Assembly: GCF_000381065.1 (NCBI RefSeq)
Contig: NZ_KB905861.1
Span: 1-64,000, forward strand
DNA: 64,000 nt
Reading direction: 5' to 3'
DNA from: Propionispira raffinosivorans DSM 20765
GTDB lineage: Bacteria; Bacillota; Negativicutes; Selenomonadales; Selenomonadaceae
Below the pieces are notes generated by a model. It was not told the origin of the DNA. It worked only from the letters and a program-made list of their open reading frames with translations, and did not search any database. This document shows positions 8,786-17,183 of the stretch, in pieces; position 1 is the first letter of the stretch; each line of letters opens with the position of its first letter. Both the position numbers and the translations under genes were made by a program.

Positions 8786-9445
8786 TTAGGAAAAAAATCT
8801 ATTGAGAGCTCGACAAATAGCTTCAGCTAGCTTCTGCTGAAATTCAGCAGAATTTAACAATTGTTCTTCCTGCGGATTCGAAATAAATGCCATTTCTATT
8901 AAAGAAGCAGGCATATTGGTACGCTTTAATACATAAAAATTTGCCGTGGCTTTGCCACGATCTGCCAGCCCCCCGGCACGTACGAGTTCAGCCTGCAAAT
9001 CCGCTGCCAAAACGGACCCCATTGATGAACCACTATAATAATAAGTTGCTGTGCCATGAGCTGCTGGACTTGAAAACGAATTGGCATGAATGCTTAAAAA
9101 TACATCGGCTTGATTTTGATTGCCCACATCTACTCTGGCTTGCAGTTCTTGTGCATCCGCGGCATTTTTTATATTGCTTACATCGCGGTCGCTGCTTCTT
9201 GTAAGTATCACAACAGCACCGGCATCATTTAAGATAGCTTTAACTTTCAATGCCACCGCCAGCGTAACGTTTTTCTCTAAAATTCCTGAGGGGCCAACGG
9301 CACCAGAATCGCTGCCGCCATGTCCCGGATCAATAACAATCGTTTTTCCATTAAGTGCTGACAATGAGTTTTGCGACTGAGCAAATGCAGTTGGCACACA
9401 TAGTAAACACAATGTTAAAAAAATCAAAAAAATTTTTTTACTCAA
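8786..9445 (-). CDS. Secreted N-acetylmuramoyl-L-alanine amidase (Amidase_3)
   Basis: 219 residues with a signal peptide (cleavage near AFA-QS, residue 22) and then a single zinc amidase domain. Zinc and catalytic residues are visible: H in VIDPGHGGSDSG, E in GILEKNVTLAVALK, H in VFLSIHANSF and E in ASLIEMAFISN. It cleaves the bond between MurNAc and the stem peptide in peptidoglycan. It has no SLH, LysM or SPOR anchoring domain, so it is probably free in the periplasm. GGAGGTG precedes the start. It is convergent with the GtrA gene, 21 bases between stops. Confidence 0.93.
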   Translation of the reverse strand: MSKKIFLIFLTLCLLCVPTAFAQSQNSLSALNGKTIVIDPGHGGSDSGAVGPSGILEKNVTLAVALKVKAILNDAGAVVILTRSSDRDVSNIKNAADAQELQARVDVGNQNQADVFLSIHANSFSSPAAHGTATYYYSGSSMGSVLAADLQAELVRAGGLADRGKATANFYVLKRTNMPASLIEMAFISNPQEEQLLNSAEFQQKLAEAICRALNRFFS

Positions 9446-9513
9446 AAGAACACCTCCTAAAGCTAAAATCGAATCACTAAAAGCTCTACACTATTATCTA
9501 TTGCTATATTAAG

Positions 9514-9554
9514 TTGCATTAAATATTCTATATGGCAATCGTCAGGCATGGGGT
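9514..9554. repeat. Dispersed 41-bp repeat, copy 1
   Basis: This 41-mer, beginning TTGCATTAAATATTCTATAT, recurs at 43607-43647 with one mismatch, and its first 16 bases recur inverted near 36257. It is flanked by TTCTATAT/ATATAGAA, which can close a hairpin around the conserved core. It lies in the 300-base gap between the amidase (minus) and the symporter (plus). The rest of that gap is AT-rich, with nothing recognised except the symporter's ribosome binding site and a short GGGT/ACCC hairpin near 9717. Confidence 0.7.
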
Positions 9555-9746
9555 GATATAGAAGACATTTCACAAACTAAAACACAGACTCATTAATTAT
9601 ACTATCATACTACGAAATCAAATGTAATAATACTATAAATTTATAATGTATTGTTATCATATATGTTTTGTTGATTTTTCCAAGATATTATGTTATAGTA
9701 TGAACTATCAATTTACGGGTACTTTATCGACCCTTGGAGGTATATC

Positions 9747-11090
9747 ATGATGAGTGTTTTAGTTAATATTTTTATCGTATTGCTTGTTTTTATTGGTTTA
9801 TACACGATGCAAAAAAAAGAAGTCAGTTTTGGAAAACGTGTCTTAAGCGGTTTATTCGCCGGTATTATACTTGGAACCATATTTCATCTTATCTTCGGTG
9901 CAAATTCTGCTATCATTAAGGAAACAAACAACTGGCTCAACATAGTCGGTTCTGGTTATATCCGTTTGCTTACCTTAATTGTTACTCCACTCGTTTTAGT
10001 TTCCATTACATCGTCGATTATTCAAACCAAAGATTTAAAGACCTTTCGCAAAACCGGCCTATTGATTATCGGAATTCTTTTATTTACGACCGCCATTGCG
10101 GCTGCCGTCGGAGCCGGATCGGCAATTGGTTTTAATTTATCCGCAAATGGAATGGAAGCTGGTAATGCTGAAATCGGTGCCTCACAAAAAATTGAAACCA
10201 AGCTGACTGATTTTCAAGCAAAACCAATTCAGCAGCAATTGATCGAAATCATTCCCACAAACGTCTTCTATGCGTTAACTGGTCAAAGTAGTTCTGCTAC
10301 CTTATCGGTCGTCTTCCTTTCTATTCTGCTCGGTATCAGTATTTTAAAAATCCGACAGTACAAACCGCAATCTGCAGAATTTTTGACCAATGCCATTGAA
10401 TCTTTACAAGATATCGTAATGGAAGTCGTCGAATTTGTCCTCAAAATCACCCCGTACGGTGTTTTAGTTTTAATAACCAAATTCATATCCACTAGTAACT
10501 TGGAAGACATTTTAAAACTTGTCCAGTTTGTTATAGCCTCCTATACAGCCATCTTTATCATGTTCATCGTACATTTCATTCTGCTCAGTCTAAGTGGCTT
10601 TAACCCACTCATTTATATCCAAAAAGCAGCACCGGTTTTAGCCTTTGCTTTTACTTCACGGACAAGTGCTGGTACACTCCCCCTCACCGTTGAGGCTTTG
10701 ACCAATAAACTTGGCGTTTCAAAGGGTATTGCAAATCTAGCCGCCTCTTTCGGAGTAAGTATCGGCCAAAATGGCTGCGCCGGCATTTATCCGGCAATGT
10801 TAGCCGTTATGATCGCACCAACGGTTGGTATTGACCCATTAGCACCTCTCTTTTTAATCAAGTTAATCCTTGTCGTTACCTTCGCCTCCTTTGGGATTGC
10901 TGGAGTTGGCGGTGGTGCAACTTTTGCATCACTCGTTGTTCTATCCACAATGGGTCTGCCTGTCGGACTTGTCGGATTATTGATTGCCATTGAACCTTTG
11001 ATTGATATGGGACGCACGGCTCTCAATGTCAGTGATGCAATGACTACAGCGATTATAGCGGATAAAATATCCACTGCACCAGAAAATTAA
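9747..11090 (+). CDS. tcyP: L-cystine / dicarboxylate-type sodium symporter, TcyP-like
   Basis: 447 residues, DAACS family, with eight or so membrane segments and two re-entrant loops. The N-terminus (LYTMQKKEVSFGKRVLSGL) and the ligand-binding region (AFAFTSRTSAGTLPLTVEA, SIGQNGCAGIYPAMLAVM) match TcyP/YhcL-type cystine importers rather than glutamate carriers. GGAGG lies 6 nt before this ATG and 9 nt before the next one, so the true start could be 9750. Monocistronic, ended by a terminator. The substrate call rests on overall resemblance. Neighbouring sulfur-amino-acid genes (MetE-like, MtaR-like) agree with it. Confidence 0.85.
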   Translation: MMSVLVNIFIVLLVFIGLYTMQKKEVSFGKRVLSGLFAGIILGTIFHLIFGANSAIIKETNNWLNIVGSGYIRLLTLIVTPLVLVSITSSIIQTKDLKTFRKTGLLIIGILLFTTAIAAAVGAGSAIGFNLSANGMEAGNAEIGASQKIETKLTDFQAKPIQQQLIEIIPTNVFYALTGQSSSATLSVVFLSILLGISILKIRQYKPQSAEFLTNAIESLQDIVMEVVEFVLKITPYGVLVLITKFISTSNLEDILKLVQFVIASYTAIFIMFIVHFILLSLSGFNPLIYIQKAAPVLAFAFTSRTSAGTLPLTVEALTNKLGVSKGIANLAASFGVSIGQNGCAGIYPAMLAVMIAPTVGIDPLAPLFLIKLILVVTFASFGIAGVGGGATFASLVVLSTMGLPVGLVGLLIAIEPLIDMGRTALNVSDAMTTAIIADKISTAPEN

Positions 11091-11108
11091 AACAAAACTA
11101 ACACGTTA

Positions 11109-11137
11109 AACGCTCTGCCCAGGCAGGGCGTTTTTTT
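11109..11137 (+). terminator. Terminator after tcyP
   Basis: AACGCTCTGCC-CA-GGCAGGGCGTT, an 11-bp stem with one wobble, followed by seven T. It ends the symporter transcript just before the promoter of the DUF134 gene. Confidence 0.85.
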
Positions 11138-11151
11138 CAGACAAGTTTTAT

Positions 11152-11200
11152 TTGACAAATGTGCATATGCTCACTATACTAACAATAGAGCATATGCACA
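11152..11200 (+). promoter_or_regulatory. Consensus promoter with paired inverted operator
   Basis: TTGACA (11152-11157), 17-nt spacer, TATACT (11175-11180). A perfect 13-bp inverted repeat straddles it: TGTGCATATGCTC (11160-11172) inside the spacer and GAGCATATGCACA (11188-11200) at the expected start of transcription. Each arm is itself built round GCATATGC. The geometry is that of a repressor locking both sides of the -10. Autoregulation by the DUF134 helix-turn-helix protein encoded just downstream is the simplest reading, but no footprint proves it. Confidence 0.75.
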
Positions 11201-11241
11201 TTATAAAGTTTTTAAATTACATAAGCAGGAGGCGATTCATT

Positions 11242-12012
11242 ATAGCCCGCAACAGTATCTGTCGGCGCGTTTGTATGCTGCCAGAAAATAAAATATTCAC
11301 CCCAGATAAGAATGCCGATGGCTATGTAACCTTGACCATTGATGCTGTCGAAGCGTTACGTCTTTGCGATTTGGAAGAGTTGAATCAAGAACAAGCCGCC
11401 GGTATGATGGGGGTTTCACGAGGAACGCTGCAGCGCATCCTTTACCGGGCTCACAAGGCAACAGCTGAAGCATTGATTGCCGGTAAAGGTATTCACCTCA
11501 CCGGTGGCAACTACAGCGTAAATCAATATGCCTGCAAACATATAAAATGTCATCGCTGCAATTTTGCCGATGACAAAAAGAATAAACAGCTTATTACAAA
11601 AATAAAATCAAACTTGGAGGATACAATTATGAAAATTGCTATTACAACTGAAGGAAATCAAATTTTTCAACATTTTGGCTCTTGTCCCCTCTTTACGCTC
11701 ATTGAAATCGAAAACAATAAAATAATAAACCGCAAGCTCATTGATGCATCGGGCAGTGGTCATTCGGCTTTAGCTGGATTTTTACAAAGCAATGAAATCG
11801 ATCTTTTAATCTGTGGAGGAATTGGTGCCGGAGCTCGCAATGCTCTTGCGGAAGCTAACATCGCACTTATTTCCGGCAGCAAAGGCGATATCGACGCAGC
11901 AGTTACAGCATACCTTGCTGGTACACTAAAAGATAAACCAGAAGGTATGTGCAACCATCATCACGAAGGCGCAGACCATCAATGCGGCGCTGGCGAAAAT
12001 CACTGCCATTAA
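11242..12012 (+). CDS. DUF134 DNA-binding domain fused to a NifX/NifB-type cluster-binding domain
   Basis: About 256 residues. Residues 1-90 are DUF134 (ICRRVCMLPENKIF, LEELNQEQAAGMMGVSRGT, a sigma-region-4-like helix-turn-helix), followed by a Cys linker (CKHIKCHRC). From about residue 130 a dinitrogenase iron-molybdenum-cofactor domain follows (FQHFGSCPLF, LICGGIGAGARNALAEA) with a His/Cys-rich tail. The start is unusual: alignment with the usual MARP/CRRVC start and AGGAGG (11227-11232) point to ATA at 11242 or ATT at 11239; upstream TTG/ATG codons lie inside the promoter and operator. A second Shine-Dalgarno and ATG (11629) stand exactly where a free NifX protein would begin. Likely role: metal or Fe-S-responsive regulation; the ligand is unknown. 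Confidence 0.8.
   Translation: MARNSICRRVCMLPENKIFTPDKNADGYVTLTIDAVEALRLCDLEELNQEQAAGMMGVSRGTLQRILYRAHKATAEALIAGKGIHLTGGNYSVNQYACKHIKCHRCNFADDKKNKQLITKIKSNLEDTIMKIAITTEGNQIFQHFGSCPLFTLIEIENNKIINRKLIDASGSGHSALAGFLQSNEIDLLICGGIGAGARNALAEANIALISGSKGDIDAAVTAYLAGTLKDKPEGMCNHHHEGADHQCGAGENHCH
11616..11631 (+). promoter_or_regulatory. Internal ribosome binding site and start of the NifX-like part
   Basis: GGAGG (11616-11620), 8 nt, then an in-frame ATG beginning MKIAITTEGNQIFQHFG, the normal N-terminus of stand-alone NifX/NafY-type proteins. The fused gene could therefore yield both a full-length protein and a separate product of about 127 residues. Confidence 0.6.
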
Positions 12013-12026
12013 TTTATCTTTTTCAT

Positions 12027-12059
12027 AAAAAAAGCGGAACCGCAAGGTCCCGTTTTTTT
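12027..12059 (+). terminator. Terminator after the DUF134-NifX gene
   Basis: An imperfect stem, A-rich 5' flank then GCGGAACC / GGTCCCG with one internal mismatch, followed by seven T. Confidence 0.65.
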
Positions 12060-12156
12060 ATTATGCTCTTTTATAAAATGTCTGCCACCCCTTCGCAGAT
12101 AAATTGTTCTGCAGTATAATAAAATAAAGCAAGAACATGAACCCAAAGGAGATATA

Positions 12157-13092
12157 ATGACTTTACAACAATTACGATACATCATCGAAGTCGTCAGCAG
12201 CGGTTCTATAAACGAAGCCAGTAAACAACTTTTCATCACGCAGCCCAGTTTGTCTTCGGCAATCAAAGAACTTGAAAACGAACTCAATATTATGATTTTC
12301 ACACGTACTACCCGAGGAATACACCTCACTTCCGAAGGCGCTGAATTTTTAAGCTATGCCAGACAAATCATTGAACAGACCCAGCTTCTAGAGCAGCGTT
12401 ACCTGAATGCAAAACCCTCCCCGCAAATTTTTTCAGTCTCAACCCAGCATTATGCCTTTGCAGTGAATGCGTTTGTTCAACTAATTCGTCAATATGGTCA
12501 TGATGAATATCGGTTTAAGCTTCGTGAAACCAGAACCTATGAAATTATTGAAGACGTTCACAATCTAAAAAGTGAACTAGGTATCCTCTATCTCAATGAC
12601 TTCAACAAAAAAATCATTGAAAAACTTTTAAAAGAAAATGACCTTTCGTTTCACCCTTTATTTGAAGCATCTCCGCATATTTTTGTCAGCAGTACACATC
12701 CGCTGACTAAGAAAAAAAAAGCTGCGCTCCATGATCTTGATGAGTATCCCTGCCTGACCTTTGAGCAGGGTGACTACAATTCCTTCTATTTTTCTGAGGA
12801 AATCTTAAGTACCCTCTCGCACAAAAAAAACATTGAAGTCAGTGATCGGGCAACACTATTTAATCTACTCATCGGATTGAACGGGTACACCATCTCGACC
12901 GGTATCGTCAGTGCGGATCTTAATGGGGATAATATTGTTCCCATTCCCCTGGATGTCGATGAAACAATTTGTGTCGGCTGGATTACAAATACCAAAGGAT
13001 TACCTAGTAAACTTGGTCAAATTTACATCCAAGCTTTAAAAGAAATCGTGTCCTGCTATGCCTCACAAAATATCCGTTTACTTATAGATTAA
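12157..13092 (+). CDS. LysR-family regulator, MtaR/CpsY-like
   Basis: 311 residues: N-terminal winged helix (LQQLRYIIEVVSSGSINEAS, FITQPSLSSAIKELE) and a substrate-binding-type effector domain from about residue 92, opening SVSTQHYAFAVNAFVQLI. That opening and FSYARQ-like linker resemble MtaR/CpsY of streptococci, regulators of methionine uptake and synthesis. The MetE-like gene starts 93 bases downstream on the same strand and is the likely target. AAAGGAG precedes the ATG. Assignment to methionine control is inferred from resemblance and position. Confidence 0.85.
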   Translation: MTLQQLRYIIEVVSSGSINEASKQLFITQPSLSSAIKELENELNIMIFTRTTRGIHLTSEGAEFLSYARQIIEQTQLLEQRYLNAKPSPQIFSVSTQHYAFAVNAFVQLIRQYGHDEYRFKLRETRTYEIIEDVHNLKSELGILYLNDFNKKIIEKLLKENDLSFHPLFEASPHIFVSSTHPLTKKKKAALHDLDEYPCLTFEQGDYNSFYFSEEILSTLSHKKNIEVSDRATLFNLLIGLNGYTISTGIVSADLNGDNIVPIPLDVDETICVGWITNTKGLPSKLGQIYIQALKEIVSCYASQNIRLLID

Positions 13093-13185
13093 AACTATAT
13101 CTGTTGAAAGAAATATCAACTTACCCTATAAAGAAACTCCTATGGTATACTAAATTCACCGAAACAGATAGGAGTGAATACATAT

Positions 13186-14313
13186 ATGATTACAACGAAA
13201 TCAAAAAACCTTCATGTGCCAAATCATTACGACTTTGTAGGATCTTTTTTAAGGCCAGCTGCTTTAAAAATAGCCCGCCATAAATTCAGTAAATCCGAAA
13301 TTTCCGCAGCCGAACTGAAAAGCATAGAAGATAAGGCCATTATCGACCTTATTCAAAAACAAAAAGAACTCGGTCTCAAATCGATTACGGACGGTGAATT
13401 TCGTCGTTCCTGGTGGCATCTTGATTTCATGTGGGGACTAGGCGGTGTCAAAAAAGTTGATCTTGACACTGGGTATCAGTTCCACGGTATCGAAACACGC
13501 GCTGAAACAGCTTGCCTTACGGGCAATCTAAATGGCGCCAATCATCCTTTTGTCGAACATTTTAAATTTGTCAATCAATATGCTGACGAAACTGTTCTCG
13601 CCCGTCAAACGATCCCTGCACCTGCTCAATTTTTAGCCGAACTGCAGCGCAAGGAAAATCGCACCGTCACAAAAGAAATTTATCCAAGCACCGAAGATTT
13701 AATTACAGATATTGCCGCTGCCTATAAAACAGTCATAAAGGATTTATATAATGCGGGTTGCCGCAATATTCAACTTGATGATTGCACGTGGGGTATGTTC
13801 TGCGATAAAAAATATTGGGAAGCCCGCCAAGACAGTCAAATTTCATTAACCGAACTTGCTGCACTTTATGCAAAAGTCAACAATCTTGCAATATCAGACC
13901 GACCTGCCGATCTTATAATCACGACTCACGTCTGCCGTGGTAATTACCATTCCTCATGGGCAGCATCAGGAGGCTATGAGCCTATCGCCAATATCTTATT
14001 CAAAGAAAATGTCGATGCTTTTTATCTGGAATATGACAGTGATCGTGCTGGTGACTTTGCACCGCTTCGTTTTATCACCACGCAAAAAGTTGTTTTAGGT
14101 TTAATTACCAGTAAAACCAGTAAACTTGAAAATAAAAACAGCCTTAAAGAGCGAATTTTTGAAGCAACAAAATATGTTCCACTGAATCAGCTTTGCCTAA
14201 GTCCACAATGCGGTTTCGCCTCTACCGAAGAAGGTAATCTCTTAACCGAAGAACAGCAATGGAATAAAATGAAACTCGTTAAGGAAATCGCCGAAGAAGT
14301 TTGGCAATACTAA
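13186..14313 (+). CDS. MetE-like cobalamin-independent methyltransferase (YxjG/YxjH type)
   Basis: 375 residues from ATG 13186 (AGGAG about 11 nt upstream; GTG at 13174 is part of that site). It corresponds to the C-terminal catalytic barrel of MetE only. Zinc ligands appear in order: H and C of THVCRGN, E of FYLEYDSDRAGD and C of LSPQCGFAS. YxjG/YxjH-type proteins lack the N-terminal half and probably use a simpler methyl donor than folate triglutamate to make methionine from homocysteine. The stop codon lies inside a very long terminator stem. Probably regulated by the LysR gene upstream. Confidence 0.88.
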   Translation: MITTKSKNLHVPNHYDFVGSFLRPAALKIARHKFSKSEISAAELKSIEDKAIIDLIQKQKELGLKSITDGEFRRSWWHLDFMWGLGGVKKVDLDTGYQFHGIETRAETACLTGNLNGANHPFVEHFKFVNQYADETVLARQTIPAPAQFLAELQRKENRTVTKEIYPSTEDLITDIAAAYKTVIKDLYNAGCRNIQLDDCTWGMFCDKKYWEARQDSQISLTELAALYAKVNNLAISDRPADLIITTHVCRGNYHSSWAASGGYEPIANILFKENVDAFYLEYDSDRAGDFAPLRFITTQKVVLGLITSKTSKLENKNSLKERIFEATKYVPLNQLCLSPQCGFASTEEGNLLTEEQQWNKMKLVKEIAEEVWQY

Positions 14314-14359
14314 TAGTAAAGGGATACCATTTTTTTGGTATCCCTTTACTATTAGTATT
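14306..14359. terminator. Bidirectional terminator, 24-bp perfect stem
   Basis: Arms 14306-14329 and 14336-14359 pair without mismatch around a loop of six T, flanked by T on both strands. It ends the MetE-like gene (its TAA is inside the left arm) and the sugar-acid operon converging from the right. Confidence 0.9.
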
Positions 14360-14407
14360 TTTCTCAATGGAAAAATTTTCCCATAATATTTTCAGTACCG
14401 ACGCGAT

Positions 14408-16066
14408 TTATTGAACAACAGCACCACGATTCGCTGATGTCACACTCTTAGCATAACGTGCTAAATATCCACGACGTTTTTCACCTTGCTGAACTTTTAA
14501 ATTTATCATACGTTCTTTATATTCATTATCACTTATTTTTATATTAAGTTTACGCGCTGGAATATCAATATCGATTATATCACCATCTTGGACGATACCT
14601 ATCGGTCCACCAGCTGCAGCTTCTGGTGAAATATGTCCTATACAAGCTCCATGTGTAGCACCAGAAAAACGCCCATCTGTAATAAGAGCCACATCTTTAT
14701 CGAGCCCAGCTCCAATAACCGCCGCTGTTGCCATCAGCATTTCTCTCATACCTGGTCCTCCTTTAGGACCTTCATACCGTATTACAATGACATTACCTTT
14801 TTTTATCTTACCACTGAGTATGGCATCTACCGCATCTTCTTCACAATTAAATACCTTAGCCAAACCACTGTATTGTAACATTGATTTATCCACTGCACCA
14901 GCTTTTACTACAGCACTATCTGGAGCTAAATTCCCCCACATAATGGCAATACCGCCTTCTAGGTAACATGGATTTTCCACCGTGTGAATAACGTTTCTAT
15001 CTTTTACAACACTATCTGCAACATTTGCGCCCATAGATTTTCCAGTTACAGTCAAAACATCAGTGTGTATAACATTTAACTTGGTTAATTCCTTAGTAAC
15101 AGCCTGAAGACCGCCGGCGCGATACAAATCTACAATATGATACGGTCCACTAGGGCTGAAATTGCAAAGTTTAGGGACTGCTTTGCTTATTTCGTCAAAA
15201 ATCTTTATATCCAACTCAACTTCTGCTTCGTAAGCAATTGCCATTAAATGCAAAACCGTATTGCTAGAACCTCCTATTGCCATATCAATTGCTATAGCAT
15301 TTTCGAAAGCTTCTTTCGTTAAAATATCTCGCGGTCTAATATTTGTTCTTACTAACTGCATAATTGTTTCACCAGTTCGTCGTGCCAAGACCTTCCGCTT
15401 AGCAAATACTGCCGGAATCGTAGAATTCCACGACAAAGTCATGCCCAAGATTTCTGCCATACAGTTCATGGAATTTGCCGTACCAAGATGTGAACAGCAA
15501 CCGAAACCTGGGCATGCCTCATTTTCCCATTCATCCATTTCTGTCTCTGTCATTTCGCCAGTTGTCACTTTACTAGATGCTTCACATCCCACACTACCAT
15601 CCGTGACATGCCCCTGAAACTCTCCTGGCAGCATTGGACCACCAGCGATCATTATGGATGGTATGTTAATTCTGGCAACTGCCATCAACATTCCTGGCGT
15701 GATTTTATCACAATTAGTAATCAATACCAGACCGTCAAGCTGATGCCCAATAGCCATAGCTTCTATAGAATCAGCAATCAATTCTCGACTAGACAGTGAA
15801 TATCTCATACCTTCATGATTCATTGCCATACCATCACAAACAGCAATTGCAGGAAATTCTAAAGGAACCCCACCTGCTGCTGCGACACCGAGTTTTACAC
15901 AAGCAGCTAATTCATTCAAATGAATATGTCCTGGAACAATTTCATTAAATGAATTTACCACACCGATTAATGGTTTTTTTATGTCTTCATTTGCTAATCC
16001 AAGGGCTTTAAGTAGAGATCTATGGTTCGCTCTAGAAATACCTTTTTTCAATTGATCACTAATCAT
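14408..16066 (-). CDS. IlvD/Edd-family dehydratase, probable sugar-acid dehydratase (annotatable as dihydroxy-acid dehydratase)
   Basis: 552 residues, the usual IlvD length, with NCDKITPGM (first cluster Cys) and [16 protein letters not shown] (second). Canonical IlvD usually has a SCGGMYTANTM-like sequence here, so the [11 protein letters not shown] variant is notable. The family uses an Fe-S cluster to dehydrate 2,3-dihydroxy acids: branched-chain precursors, phosphogluconate or free aldonic acids. As last gene of an operon with two polyol/keto-acid dehydrogenases and an organic-acid transporter, dehydration of gluconate or a related aldonate to a 2-keto-3-deoxy acid is more likely than isoleucine/valine synthesis. 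No other ilv gene is present. GGGAGG precedes the ATG. Confidence 0.85.
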   Translation of the reverse strand: MISDQLKKGISRANHRSLLKALGLANEDIKKPLIGVVNSFNEIVPGHIHLNELAACVKLGVAAAGGVPLEFPAIAVCDGMAMNHEGMRYSLSSRELIADSIEAMAIGHQLDGLVLITNCDKITPGMLMAVARINIPSIMIAGGPMLPGEFQGHVTDGSVGCEASSKVTTGEMTETEMDEWENEACPGFGCCSHLGTANSMNCMAEILGMTLSWNSTIPAVFAKRKVLARRTGETIMQLVRTNIRPRDILTKEAFENAIAIDMAIGGSSNTVLHLMAIAYEAEVELDIKIFDEISKAVPKLCNFSPSGPYHIVDLYRAGGLQAVTKELTKLNVIHTDVLTVTGKSMGANVADSVVKDRNVIHTVENPCYLEGGIAIMWGNLAPDSAVVKAGAVDKSMLQYSGLAKVFNCEEDAVDAILSGKIKKGNVIVIRYEGPKGGPGMREMLMATAAVIGAGLDKDVALITDGRFSGATHGACIGHISPEAAAGGPIGIVQDGDIIDIDIPARKLNIKISDNEYKERMINLKVQQGEKRRGYLARYAKSVTSANRGAVVQ

Positions 16067-16133
16067 AAAACATCCTCCCTCTATATTAAAAACATGTGCT
16101 AAAAAATATTTTACAATATTTCATTGCAAAATT

Positions 16134-17114
16134 TCACTTTAATGATAAAGTCCCTACTACTGCTTTATTAACTAGATAAGTCGGAACTTTACCCTGTAAT
16201 ACTTCAGCCACGCCCCTTGCGGCTTTTTGCTTAAGTTCGACTTCGGATTCTTCTGAATACCAAGATATATGTGGTGTAATGATTACGTTATCCATATCTA
16301 GTAATGGATTATCTTTACCTACTGGTTCAGTTTCTAATACATCCAACCCGGCTCCACAAATCTGTTTATGCTGTAACGCTTCTATCATTGCAGATTCATC
16401 TATGATTGCTCCTCGCGATGTGTTGACTATAATTGCCGTTTTTTTCATCATGCCAAATTCTTTAGTACTAATCATATGCTCCGTGTTTTTCATCAATGGC
16501 ACATGTATCGATATAACATCTGCTGATTGCAAAAGTTCATCTAGTGTTAACAGCTTGCCGCCAAATTCTTTAACGATATCTTCTTTAACAAATGGATCAT
16601 ATACCAAAAGTTCAAAACCAAACGGCTTAGCTTTTTCTGCTAACGATCTAGGTATGCGCCCAAAACCTAAAAGTCCTAATTTTTGACCGCGTAAACGGTG
16701 TATAGGCTTGCCTAATTTATAATCCCAACCACGATTTTTCACCTGATTATTGAGCAGAACCACTTTTCTCATACAGGCAATAATTAAGGCGAATGCTTGA
16801 TCAGAAACTTCATCCATACAATAATCCGGTACATTTACCACACAGATACCATGATCCGTTGCCGCTTCCATATCGATAGTGTTGACCCCCACACCATATC
16901 GTCCTACTGCTTTTAAATTCGGTAGATTTTCTATTACTTTGCGGCTTATCGGTGCATATTGATTCAACAATCCGTCTGCATCTTTACAATTAGCTATAAC
17001 CTCGTCTTCAGTACGGCTTTGCACCGGTATTAATCTTGCATTAATTTTATTTATTTCACCTTCTTCTTCTTTGAGCGAAGCATATTCATAATCTGTCACA
17101 TATACTTTTTGCAT
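16134..17114 (-). CDS. D-isomer 2-hydroxyacid dehydrogenase (CtBP-like)
   Basis: 326 residues from ATG 17114 (GAGGAGG 6 nt upstream; the frame opens five codons earlier). Rossmann motif LGLLGFGRIPRSLA (the usual GxGxxG reads GFGRIP), catalytic Arg in VNTSRGAIID, Glu in DVLETEPVG and His in TPHISWYSEES. Members reduce 2-keto acids with NAD(P)H; in this operon a keto-sugar acid or glycerate/glyoxylate-type substrate is plausible. It sits between the transporter and the dehydratase with gaps of about 70 bases. Confidence 0.88.
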   Translation of the reverse strand: MQKVYVTDYEYASLKEEEGEINKINARLIPVQSRTEDEVIANCKDADGLLNQYAPISRKVIENLPNLKAVGRYGVGVNTIDMEAATDHGICVVNVPDYCMDEVSDQAFALIIACMRKVVLLNNQVKNRGWDYKLGKPIHRLRGQKLGLLGFGRIPRSLAEKAKPFGFELLVYDPFVKEDIVKEFGGKLLTLDELLQSADVISIHVPLMKNTEHMISTKEFGMMKKTAIIVNTSRGAIIDESAMIEALQHKQICGAGLDVLETEPVGKDNPLLDMDNVIITPHISWYSEESEVELKQKAARGVAEVLQGKVPTYLVNKAVVGTLSLK

Positions 17115-17183
17115 TTTAAACCTCCTCATGTCTTATAAAATAATAGTATATTTAGAAAATACTGTCTTTTTTTGAGCCGCCAT

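Noticed and set aside
11152-11241. Longer N-terminus of the DUF134 protein from TTG 11152 or ATG 11194
   Set aside because: TTG 11152 is the -35 hexamer itself and ATG 11194 lies inside the downstream operator with no ribosome binding site; the extra residues do not resemble the family.
12009-12329. 106-codon minus-strand frame overlapping the start of the LysR gene
   Set aside because: It runs through the terminator and LysR promoter region, has no family resemblance and no convincing start site.
15261-15617. 118-codon plus-strand frame inside the dehydratase gene
   Set aside because: Antisense shadow of a well-conserved gene, without a ribosome binding site or recognisable domain; many similar shadow frames across the window were left out for the same reason.
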